Positions 1 to 6,201 of a DNA stretch of 64,000 nt are shown here, piece by piece. Origin of the DNA: Nocardia sp. MH4 (GTDB lineage: Bacteria > Actinomycetota > Actinomycetes > Mycobacteriales > Mycobacteriaceae). Positions within the stretch are counted from its first letter, which is position 1. Every line of letters starts with the position of its first letter. The stretch spans positions 28,537 through 92,536 of the forward strand of contig NZ_LPNR01000117.1 in the NCBI RefSeq assembly GCF_019266065.1. The letters run 5' to 3'. The notes under the pieces are model-generated. The model was not told the origin of the DNA and searched no databases. It saw nothing but the letters and a program-made list of their open reading frames with translations. Made by a program: the position numbers and the translations under genes.

Positions 1-210
1 GCACCGCGGGGGCCGGGCCGCACCTGCCCGGATGCCCTCTGGAGCAACAGCAGCGGTGCCAGAGACCGCATCTCGCGTCACGCCAGGTTCCGCGAAACCG
101 GTCTCGGCCGAGATCGATCGTGGCCAGATCGCCACGATCAGCGCCACGATCACGACTAGAACAAGGACAAGCCATCGAGCTCTCGGCTGCACGAGTGATC
201 CCTTCTTCAT
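1..210 (-). CDS. Membrane-anchored thioredoxin/TlpA-like protein, N-terminal fragment
   Basis: An open frame starts with ATG at 210 and runs off the left edge, so only 70 residues are visible. It begins MKKGSLVQPRARW, followed by a strongly hydrophobic segment (about residues 13-29) ending in IWPR, then an Ala/Gly-rich linker. This is the usual N-terminus of actinobacterial TlpA/redoxin-type extracytoplasmic thiol-disulfide proteins. The thioredoxin domain itself lies outside the window, so the family is inferred from this N-terminus and from the neighbouring VKOR and DsbA-like genes on the same strand. A 45-bp inverted repeat ends three bases before the start codon. Another membrane-anchored protein is possible. 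Confidence 0.5.
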   Translation of the reverse strand, partial: MKKGSLVQPRARWLVLVLVVIVALIVAIWPRSISAETGFAEPGVTRDAVSGTAAVAPEGIRAGAARPPRC

Positions 211-212
211 AA

Positions 213-257
213 CTCAGCACCCTATCTACTACTTACCGTAGTAAATAGGGTGCTGAG
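213..257. promoter_or_regulatory. Long inverted repeat, probable operator
   Basis: Two 20-base arms (213-232 and 238-257) are complementary at 19 of 20 positions around a 5-base spacer. The inner part reads TACTAC-N5-GTAGTA. The repeat lies between the VKOR stop at 275 and the start codon at 210. Because it ends only three bases from that start codon, an operator is more likely than a terminator. The half-site GTAGTAGATA recurs at 2239-2248. TACTAC/GTAGTA half-sites are reminiscent of BlaI/CopY-type repressor sites, but that assignment is inference. An RNA hairpin function is also possible. Confidence 0.6.
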
Positions 258-274
258 GTGCGGATCCGCGGCAT

Positions 275-922
275 TCACAGCAGCGTGCTCCAGTAACTCC
301 AGAACCGGATGCCGATCAACGCAACGATGGCGAGGGCCCAGACGGTGAGCACCACCCCGTGGTAGCCGACCGCGACGTCAGCGAGTCGACGCGCGGCAGT
401 AGGGACGGGAAGGTTACCGACAACCACGTTGCGCACGGTCACGTAACCGAAGATCGGGATGGTCACCACCCAGACCACCATGCAGTAGGGGCACAGGGCA
501 CCGATGTTGTAGAGCGTCTGGTAGATCAACCAGTGCACGAACACCACGCCGAAGCTGGCCCCGGCTTGCAATCCCAGCCAGAACCAGCGCTGGAACCGTG
601 CTCCGGCCAATAGACCGGCACCGACGGTGGTGACCACCGCGAACCCGGCGATTCCCAGCACGGGGTTGGGGAATCCGAAAACCGCTCCTTGCGGGCTGTC
701 CATGACAGACCCGCAGGACACGATCGGGTTCAGACTGCAGCTCGGTACATAGTCAGGGTTTTGCAGTCGCGCCATTTTCTCGACGGTGAGCATGCTCGCG
801 GCCACCGTTCCGAGCAGCCCACCGATCAGTAGCAGCCAGGGCAACAACCGTGGAAAAGGCTCCCGACAACCTGCCGCCGCCGTCTCTGCGGGCGTGGCGA
901 GCTCACTTGGCGAGTGCGGCAT
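275..922 (-). CDS. Vitamin K epoxide reductase (VKOR) family membrane protein
   Basis: Integral membrane thiol-oxidoreductase expected to reoxidise a periplasmic DsbA-type partner using quinone. The start at 922 (MPHSPSEL) gives 215 residues and overlaps the end of the upstream dsbA-like gene by 20 bases, indicating co-translation. Visible family features are an N-terminal TM segment, a loop with CSLNPIVSCGSV (the first cysteine pair plus the conserved serine region), GFPNPVLGIAGF, and the CXXC redox centre in ALCPYCMVVW within a later TM segment. Four to five hydrophobic segments fit the VKOR four-helix bundle. Together with the DsbA-like protein it forms a complete disulfide-introducing pair, as in mycobacteria, which use VKOR instead of DsbB. 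Confidence 0.92.
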   Translation of the reverse strand: MPHSPSELATPAETAAAGCREPFPRLLPWLLLIGGLLGTVAASMLTVEKMARLQNPDYVPSCSLNPIVSCGSVMDSPQGAVFGFPNPVLGIAGFAVVTTVGAGLLAGARFQRWFWLGLQAGASFGVVFVHWLIYQTLYNIGALCPYCMVVWVVTIPIFGYVTVRNVVVGNLPVPTAARRLADVAVGYHGVVLTVWALAIVALIGIRFWSYWSTLL

Positions 923-1595
923 CGATGGCCTGAATGAAGTCTTCGGCGGACCGCGGCTGGAGCTTGGCGTCATTGAGGAAGAAGGTGGGTGTCCCCTGAA
1001 CCCCGAGGGTTCGACCGTCTGCGACGTCGTCCTTGATCCGTTGCAGGGTGGCAGGATCGTTGTAGGCGCTGTCCCATTGGGTCATGTTCAACCCGAGATC
1101 GCTGGCGTAGCCACGAAAGACGTCATCCTTCGGAACACGTTGCTCGGCCCACTCGGTCTGCGTTTCATACATCTTCTTGTACATCGCTTCGAACGCACCC
1201 TGCCCCGCGGCGGCTTCCACCGCCCGCGCCGCACGTTCGGCGTTGAAGTGCGAGGGAATCGGGAAGTAGCGCACGACGAATGTCACTCGACCGCTGTAGG
1301 TTTCGCGCAGTTGCTCCACGAAGGGGAACGCCGCTCCACATGCCTCGCATTCGAAGTCGAGAAATTCCACCAGAGTGACCTTGCCGTCACCGGCCGGCCC
1401 GGCCCGGTGACTGTTGTCGCGGACGAGCAGGTTCTCCGTACCGGCACCCGCGACCGGCTGGTCCTTGTCGGAACCGGAGTTGATCGCGACGATCACCGCG
1501 GCTACCACGAGGAAGACGGCAACGATCGCCGCCGAGATCATCAAATTCTTCTTTCGGCGAGTGGCTTCGCCGGTCTTGCTCTGCTTCTGCGACAT
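903..1595 (-). CDS. Membrane-anchored DsbA-like disulfide oxidoreductase
   Basis: 230 residues with a basic N-terminus, one TM anchor (about residues 17-40) and an exported thioredoxin-fold domain. The redox motif is CEAC in DFECEACGAAFPF. The cis-proline loop is visible as VQGTPTFFLND near the C-terminus, and the inserted helical domain lies between. This is the DsbA/Thioredoxin_4 architecture common in Actinobacteria, acting outside the membrane to form disulfides in secreted proteins. A Shine-Dalgarno-like AAGGAT precedes the ATG at 1595. The gene overlaps the VKOR gene, its probable reoxidising partner. Confidence 0.92.
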   Translation of the reverse strand: MSQKQSKTGEATRRKKNLMISAAIVAVFLVVAAVIVAINSGSDKDQPVAGAGTENLLVRDNSHRAGPAGDGKVTLVEFLDFECEACGAAFPFVEQLRETYSGRVTFVVRYFPIPSHFNAERAARAVEAAAGQGAFEAMYKKMYETQTEWAEQRVPKDDVFRGYASDLGLNMTQWDSAYNDPATLQRIKDDVADGRTLGVQGTPTFFLNDAKLQPRSAEDFIQAIDAALAK

Positions 1596-1776
1596 CTCTG
1601 ATCCTTAATGCCAGCGACAGGAGTCCCCCGTCGCTGTTGGACAATGGGGATGGGCTTGGTGCCGTGCTGCGAACGCGACTCGGTCGCGAGCAGGCACCCG
1701 CCTCCGGAAAGAACGCGTCGGCGCTGCCGGGAGGTGTTCACCGGCAATCTGCGGACGCGTTGAGACTGCCGCGCTT

Positions 1777-2229
1777 CTATGTGCGCAACACGCAGAGCAT
1801 GGCCAAACTGGGCGCATTGCAGCGCCGCTGGATGATCACCGGATGCGGTCCCGCGCGTGCTGGTGCGAGCAGGATCGGGCGGGCACGCGCTGGCCACGTC
1901 ACGGCGAGTAACACGCTCAGAAGTAGAACCAGACACAGGCCGAGCGCCCCGACAGGAGCCACCGGTTCCAGCATGGCGCTGCCGAGAAGATCAGCGCCAG
2001 CTTGGAGGTCCCCTACCACCTCCGACGCCGACGTCGCCGCAGCCCCTACATCCGTGACAGCGTTCGCGACCAGACCCGCGGTCGAGCATCGAATATCGTG
2101 GCCGAAGGCGCGAACCTCATCCGCGCACGGTGAGGTCTGCATCATGGCCAGCCCCACCAGAGCCGCTAACACCGCGATCAACCGCGCGAGTCCCACTCGC
2201 ACGGCTACACCACGATGCCGACTCTGCAC
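1777..2229 (-). CDS. Small membrane protein of unknown function
   Basis: The preferred GTG start at 2229 gives 150 residues; an upstream extension to 2286 is possible. Residues near 12-28 form a hydrophobic segment ending near a cysteine (MQTSPCADE), and a second strong TM segment (LGLCLVLLLSVLLAVTW) lies near residue 105. The C-terminus ends SLAMLCVLRT. I do not recognise a named family. The tail loosely recalls short copper-regulated lipoproteins of the mycobacterial LpqS type, but I cannot verify this. The half-site GTAGTAGATA lies just upstream, the same half-site as in the inverted repeat before the redoxin gene, suggesting shared regulation with the thiol-redox cluster. Confidence 0.55.
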   Translation of the reverse strand: MQSRHRGVAVRVGLARLIAVLAALVGLAMMQTSPCADEVRAFGHDIRCSTAGLVANAVTDVGAAATSASEVVGDLQAGADLLGSAMLEPVAPVGALGLCLVLLLSVLLAVTWPARARPILLAPARAGPHPVIIQRRCNAPSLAMLCVLRT

Positions 2230-2238
2230 GCCGCCAGG

Positions 2239-2248
2239 GTAGTAGATA
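2239..2248 (+). promoter_or_regulatory. Half-site matching the 213-257 operator
   Basis: GTAGTAGATA lies 10 bases upstream of the preferred GTG start at 2229 of the minus-strand membrane protein. It is identical to the minus-strand half-site in the inverted repeat at 213-257. No second arm is obvious here. It suggests that one repressor controls both ends of the redox gene cluster. Confidence 0.4.
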
Positions 2249-2302
2249 ACTCGAGATCGCCCCAGGCCGACTGCGGACCGCGCCATGGAGGCGATCAGCC
2301 GA

Positions 2303-2959
2303 CTACTCGTGGTGGGCGTTTACGCGTTCTTCGACAGGCTTGTGCGCCAGGACCCGGAACGTAATTCCCCCGCGCCCGCTGCGCCGCGAATCGGTGATCA
2401 CGAATCCGGCGGCTTCCAGGTAGGGAATCGGGTCACGCAGCAGGTGGTCGGCGCCGAACCGGACGCTGATCGGCTCGGCCAATCGCATCAACAGCCGCGC
2501 CGGTGCGGAGGTCGACGGCCCGTGCTCAGCGAGCACGAACACTCCGCCCGGGATCAGGGCTCGGTAAGCCTGCGCACAGGCACGTCCCGGGTCGGGGATC
2601 GTGCAGAAACTGTAGGTCGACACCACGGTGTCGACGCTCGCGTCAGGCACGTCCAGGTCCTGCACGTCGCCCAGACGAAGCTGTACCGTCAGGTCCGGGC
2701 GGTGGGGGCGCTGCTCGGCGATATCGAGCACTCCTTGGGAGATGTCGACGCCGATGACGTGCTCGACCTCGCCGCCGTAGCGGGGCAGATTCAACCCTGT
2801 GCCCATGGCGAGTTCGAGGACCCGGCCCTTGGCATGACCCACAGCCCAGCCACGCGCGTCACCGAGCACCAGCCGCTCGAACGCCCCGATCTGGCGGTCG
2901 TAGCGTGTGGCATTTCTGTCGAAGACCGCGGCGATGCGGTCGATACTCGGCTGCTGCAT
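2303..2959 (-). CDS. Class I SAM-dependent methyltransferase (UbiE/Methyltransf_11 type)
   Basis: 218 residues. The SAM-binding motif I is VLELAMGTGLNLP (about residues 46-58), followed by the acidic loop VIGVDIS and motif VDTVVSTYSFCTIPD, then LIPGGVFVLAEHG. This order fits Methyltransf_11/UbiE-like small-molecule methyltransferases. The substrate cannot be read from the sequence. An AGAGG element precedes the ATG at 2959. The gene is on the same strand as the DUF3703 and HXXEE genes, about 80 bases downstream of the former, so they may be co-transcribed. Confidence 0.88.
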   Translation of the reverse strand: MQQPSIDRIAAVFDRNATRYDRQIGAFERLVLGDARGWAVGHAKGRVLELAMGTGLNLPRYGGEVEHVIGVDISQGVLDIAEQRPHRPDLTVQLRLGDVQDLDVPDASVDTVVSTYSFCTIPDPGRACAQAYRALIPGGVFVLAEHGPSTSAPARLLMRLAEPISVRFGADHLLRDPIPYLEAAGFVITDSRRSGRGGITFRVLAHKPVEERVNAHHE

Positions 2960-3042
2960 GATGCCTCTGTTCGATGGCCGACCCGGTGGTCCAAGTCTGC
3001 GCCGTAACTTGCACAGCCACTATCGGGGAAACCCCTGATTCT

Positions 3043-3393
3043 CTAGGTGGCGGCGGGGTGCAGTAGAGCGTTCAGGTCCGGTGGGGTCGGCATGGGTTGG
3101 CGTAGGCCGACTCTCGCGCGGCCGGTGTTGCCCTCGGGGTAGTGTCCCGACCAGGATCCAGGCGCAGCGACGATGATCCGCACGACTTGGCCGACTGCCT
3201 CGCGACGATCGCGTTGCCGCACCGCCAGAGCCAACATCGCGACGTGATTTCGGGTGTGTAGCCACGGGTCGGGCTGAGACAAGATGTGGGCACGTTCGAG
3301 GTGGGTCCAGCGCCGGTCGGGGTCGGCGACGGTGGCAGCGGCGCGCATCTCGTCGAAGTAGCGGGCGCGGGCCAGCGGGTTCAAGCGGGACAT
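3043..3393 (-). CDS. DUF3703-type protein
   Basis: 116 residues, soluble. The pattern of an N-terminal helix, then RRWTHLERAHILSQPDPWLHTRNHVAML, then REAVGQVVRI and GHYPEGNTGRARV is characteristic of DUF3703 proteins, which are uncharacterised and often carried on mobile or resistance regions. Conserved His and Trp residues (WTHLERAH, HTRNH, GHYPEGNTG) suggest a binding site, but no activity is known. The start at 3393 is supported by GAAAGGA upstream. It lies between the HXXEE membrane protein gene and the methyltransferase gene on the same strand. Confidence 0.8.
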   Translation of the reverse strand: MSRLNPLARARYFDEMRAAATVADPDRRWTHLERAHILSQPDPWLHTRNHVAMLALAVRQRDRREAVGQVVRIIVAAPGSWSGHYPEGNTGRARVGLRQPMPTPPDLNALLHPAAT

Positions 3394-3435
3394 GGAGTGG
3401 TCCTTTCAGAAGTGAGGTTGTGATGGCCTCGCGGG

Positions 3436-3942
3436 TCAGCCGAGGAACAACACGCCGATCGCGGCGGCGGCGACGGCCGAGCCGATCGCGATCGCGGCGG
3501 CGAGTTGGGTTGTGGTGAGCACACTTTCGCGGCGCACCCATGTGAGCAGCATCAGCGTGGCTGGCAGTGCGACCGTCGCGGCGGTGACCATTCCTGGCGA
3601 ATAGTCACCGAACCACGCCGCAGCGCCGAGGTGGAACACGGCGTTGACTGCGAACTGCCACTGCAACGCCACTGCCATCACGACCCACCCGGTTGCCGCC
3701 CGAGGTCGCGTCGCCTGCCAGGAGCACAGCAAGACCATCAGGATCAGCGGGATATGGCTGACAGTGAACTTCTCGGTGCTCAGTGGAGCGAAATGTGTGC
3801 TCGCCCAGGTCGCAAACCCTGGGATCTCCTCGAGTGTGTGCACAACGAAAACCACGAACGGCGCCCACAACATCAAGGGTCGAATCGTCGACAGATCCAG
3901 TGCCACACCGGTATCCGGTCGGGTATCGAGCGTGCCGGTCAT
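3436..3942 (-). CDS. HXXEE-domain membrane protein
   Basis: 168 residues with five or so hydrophobic segments. The signature HTLEE occurs in VVFVVHTLEEIPGFATW (about residues 35-51), and a further conserved histidine appears in FAVNAVFHLGAA. HXXEE-domain proteins are uncharacterised polytopic proteins; the His/Glu residues within membrane segments suggest metal or substrate binding, which is inference. GAAGGAG precedes the ATG at 3942. It is the first gene of a leftward cluster (HXXEE, DUF3703, methyltransferase), divergent from the MerR-type metal operon, with a 220-bp shared intergenic region. Confidence 0.85.
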   Translation of the reverse strand: MTGTLDTRPDTGVALDLSTIRPLMLWAPFVVFVVHTLEEIPGFATWASTHFAPLSTEKFTVSHIPLILMVLLCSWQATRPRAATGWVVMAVALQWQFAVNAVFHLGAAAWFGDYSPGMVTAATVALPATLMLLTWVRRESVLTTTQLAAAIAIGSAVAAAAIGVLFLG

Positions 3943-4131
3943 GAGAACTCCTTCAACAGATTGTTACATGCGAATGTCACTATATATCTCCTACTGGCCG
4001 ATAGCGACCCTTTGGCACATGTCGAACCGGGCGCACCGGGCAGAGATGTCGACGTCAGCCACCCGGCAAAGTTGGCTGCGATGCCGGAGTGCGCGAACGC
4101 AGATGCGGATCACGACGGGAATTGGGGTTGC

Positions 4132-4153
4132 ATCCTGTACCTAGGTACAGGAT
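4132..4153. promoter_or_regulatory. Perfect 22-bp palindrome, MerR-type operator
   Basis: The two 11-base arms ATCCTGTACCT and AGGTACAGGAT are perfectly complementary with no spacer. The GTACC/GGTAC core is typical of operators bound by MerR-family metal sensors. The palindrome runs into a TACCGT-like -10 element about 6 bases before the ATG at 4166, so it sits between or over the promoter elements, as MerR proteins require. The MerR gene lies downstream in the operon it would control. Confidence 0.75.
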
Positions 4154-4165
4154 TACCGTGGATTC

Positions 4166-4513
4166 ATGATGATCTCGCCAGCTCCTGGAGGTTGGGTGCC
4201 GGATGCATGCACCCTGCCGACCGTCGACCAACCGGTCCGGGTTGCCGAATTCGACCAGTTCTTCGCTGGGTCGGTGCGGACTACACACCGCCCCGCAGCA
4301 ACTCGGCTCGACCTGCACCTATCCCCTGGCTCTGAGACCGCGGGCCGCGACCTCGCATCGCGGGAATCGAGTTGCTGCTCGTTCTTCACCTTCGGCTTCG
4401 ACACGACAGATGCCGGGCCCGTGATGGAGGTCGGCGTACCTGCTACCTATGTCGCGGTGCTCGACGCGTTCGCTGCACGGGTCGAGGCCGCGATCGGTGG
4501 CGAGCGGCGATGA
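4166..4513 (+). CDS. Conserved CC-motif protein of a MerR-linked metal operon
   Basis: 115 residues, soluble. It contains the distinctive stretch AGRDLASRESSCCSFFTFGFD, with adjacent cysteines at about residues 72-73, and a C-terminal helix (YVAVLDAFAARVEAAI). I recognise this as an uncharacterised family found beside MerR-type regulators in Actinobacteria; the paired cysteines suggest soft-metal or thiol chemistry, but no function is established. ATG at 4166 follows the -10-like element closely, so the mRNA may be leaderless. Its stop overlaps the MerR start (ATGA, 4510-4513), indicating translational coupling. A decayed homologue lies at 10990-11226. Confidence 0.7.
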   Translation: MMISPAPGGWVPDACTLPTVDQPVRVAEFDQFFAGSVRTTHRPAATRLDLHLSPGSETAGRDLASRESSCCSFFTFGFDTTDAGPVMEVGVPATYVAVLDAFAARVEAAIGGERR

Positions 4514-4965
4514 CGCCGAGGTTGCGCACCAGCGAACTCGCCGCGGCGGCAGGGGTGAACGCGCAGACCCTGCGCTACTACGAGCGCCGTGGCCTGCTGG
4601 CTGAACCGGATCGCTCCCTCGGCGGGCACCGGCTGTATTCGGAGCAGGCGCTGACGGTGTTGCGGGTGATCAGGGCAGCCCAAAGGCTTGGGTTCACCCT
4701 CGACGAAGTCGCCGAACTGCTCGCGGCTACACCATTGAGCACTCGGCGCCGCGCGGGTGCCGGGTTGCAGGCTCGTGTGACGGAGAAACTGGCCGAGGTC
4801 GACGCGAAGCTGGTCGAGCTGACCGAGATGCGCGACACGCTGCGCGCCGCGCTGGCTGCCGGTTGTGAAGATCTGCTCGCGTGTAGCGAAAGCTCTTCCT
4901 GTCCGGTCCCTTTCGATTCTGAGACCCGAACCGACAACACAGGAGATCGCGGCTGTGGCTGCTGA
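4510..4965 (+). CDS. MerR-family metal-responsive regulator
   Basis: 151 residues. The N-terminal winged helix-turn-helix is clear: RTSELAAAAGVNAQTLRYYERRGLL, then GGHRLYSEQALTVLRVIRAAQRLGF. A dimerisation helix follows, then the C-terminal metal-site region with cysteines in GCEDLLACSESSSCPVPF and a final GCGC. SCP near the end resembles mercury-sensing MerR. The cysteine normally found at the start of the dimer helix (THCEEA in Tn501 MerR) appears to be replaced by STRRRAG, so the binding site may use the extra C-terminal cysteines. It overlaps the CC-motif gene by 4 bases and the MerT-like gene by 11 bases. It probably acts at the palindrome at 4132-4153. Confidence 0.88.
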   Translation: MTPRLRTSELAAAAGVNAQTLRYYERRGLLAEPDRSLGGHRLYSEQALTVLRVIRAAQRLGFTLDEVAELLAATPLSTRRRAGAGLQARVTEKLAEVDAKLVELTEMRDTLRAALAAGCEDLLACSESSSCPVPFDSETRTDNTGDRGCGC

Positions 4966-5254
4966 GAAGAACGTTTCACGGCGTTGGTGGGCGTCGATCG
5001 GTGCGGGCACGCTGTTATGCGTGGGCTGTTGTCTTGCACCGATCCTGATCGCGGCCGGCATTCTCGGCGGCGGCACGATCCTGGTGAGCCTGTCTTGGCT
5101 CGAGCCCCTCGGGTTCGCGCTGATCGGAGTCGGTGTGGCCGGGCTGGTCTGGTCCCGAACCCGCTCCCGCCGATCCAGTTGCGGCACCAGCGACAACTCC
5201 GGGGCGTCCTGCGCGGGTTCGGCTTGCGGGTGCGCCCCAGCCACAATGCCCTGA
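4955..5254 (+). CDS. MerT-like cysteine-rich small membrane protein
   Basis: The GTG start at 4955, preceded by AGGAG at 4941-4945, gives 99 residues. The first TM segment contains LLCVGCCLAPILIAAG, resembling the vicinal-cysteine TM1 of mercuric transporter MerT. A second TM segment (GFALIGVGVAGLVW) follows, and the tail carries further cysteines (SCGTSDNSGASCAGSACGCAP). The likely role is movement of a soft metal ion across the membrane, inferred from these motifs and from the overlapping MerR gene. It is shorter than MerT (116 residues, three TM), so it may be a distinct family. The specific metal is unknown. Confidence 0.65.
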   Translation: MAAEKNVSRRWWASIGAGTLLCVGCCLAPILIAAGILGGGTILVSLSWLEPLGFALIGVGVAGLVWSRTRSRRSSCGTSDNSGASCAGSACGCAPATMP

Positions 5255-5276
5255 CCGGGGTTTCTAAGATCTGTCC

Positions 5277-5612
5277 GTGACTGTCGTGCGCTCGATCCTG
5301 TTGTTCGTGCTGGCCGCCGTCGCCGAAATCGGTGGCGCCTGGCTGGTCTGGCAAGGGGTGCGTGAACACCGCGGCTGGGCATGGATCGGTGCCGGTGTCA
5401 TCGCGCTCGGCATCTACGGATTCGTCGCGACCTTGCAGCCCGACGCGAATTTCGGGCGCATCCTCGCCGCGTACGGCGGAGTGTTCGTCGCCGGTTCACT
5501 GCTGTGGGGCATGGCGCTGGACGGCTTCCGCCCCGATCGCTGGGACGTCATCGGCGCGGTGATCTGCTTGGTCGGAGTCGCGATCATCATGTACGCGCCT
5601 CGCCCCGCCTGA
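5277..5612 (+). CDS. YnfA/UPF0060 family small membrane protein
   Basis: 111 residues with four predicted TM helices. AEIGGAWLVWQGVREHRGWAWIGAG, then ATLQPDANFGRILAAYGGVFVAGSLLWG and DRWDVIGA match the UPF0060/YnfA family closely in sequence and length. The family has an SMR-like drug/metabolite-transporter fold, and its function is unsettled. The GTG start at 5277 follows the MerT-like gene by 22 bases on the same strand, so it is probably the last gene of the MerR operon, and convergent with lspA. Confidence 0.9.
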   Translation: MTVVRSILLFVLAAVAEIGGAWLVWQGVREHRGWAWIGAGVIALGIYGFVATLQPDANFGRILAAYGGVFVAGSLLWGMALDGFRPDRWDVIGAVICLVGVAIIMYAPRPA

Positions 5613-5658
5613 TACAGCAGAGGCCGCCGGGTGGCCCACCTCCGCCAGCAACACCTGT

Positions 5659-6201
5659 TCAGTTCAACTCGGCAGCAGGGTTGGCCGATGCCGGCTTGTC
5701 TGATGAAGAACGCTCTGACTCATCGGTGCCGATCAAGGTTGTCACGACGAGGGCCAACGCTCCGAGCACGATGAAGCTGTCGGCGAGGTTGAAGGTGGGC
5801 CACCAACCGGTGTGCAGATAGTCGGTGACCAAGCCGTCCGGGACCCGGTCGATGACATTGGCCGCGGCACCGCCCAGGATCGCAGCGAGCGATAGCCGGG
5901 TGAGCAGGTTCGCGCGGGGTGCGACGAACCACCCACCCAACGCGACGACTGCGGTGATCAGCGTGGTGATGGTGAGCATCACCCAACTCGGTGCGTCGGC
6001 GGCGATCGAGAACGCGGCGCCAGGGTTGAACGCCAACCGCAGATCCACCGGACCCGCTTCGATCGGAGCCCCGACAAGCGCGGACTGTGCCCACGCTTTG
6101 ACAGCCAGGTCGATACCGGCGAGACCGGCCGCACCCGCGGCCCATCTCAGCCGCCGCCCCCATCGCGAAACGCCGGGAGCAGACGAGGCAGTTGCGGTCA
6201 C
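5659..6201 (-). CDS. lspA: Lipoprotein signal peptidase II, operon-linked paralogue
   Basis: 180 residues with four TM helices. The family motifs are present: LAFNPGAAFSIA, then GGAAANVIDRVPDGLVTDYLH with the first catalytic aspartate, and FNLADSFIVLGA with the second. This enzyme cleaves signal peptides of diacylglyceryl-prolipoproteins. The GTG start at 6201 overlaps the stop of the upstream P-type ATPase gene (TGA 6198-6200), so the gene is translationally coupled to it. A housekeeping lspA normally sits elsewhere, so this is probably a metal-resistance-linked copy, as PbrC is in lead operons; that link is inference. Confidence 0.93.
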   Translation of the reverse strand: MTATASSAPGVSRWGRRLRWAAGAAGLAGIDLAVKAWAQSALVGAPIEAGPVDLRLAFNPGAAFSIAADAPSWVMLTITTLITAVVALGGWFVAPRANLLTRLSLAAILGGAAANVIDRVPDGLVTDYLHTGWWPTFNLADSFIVLGALALVVTTLIGTDESERSSSDKPASANPAAELN

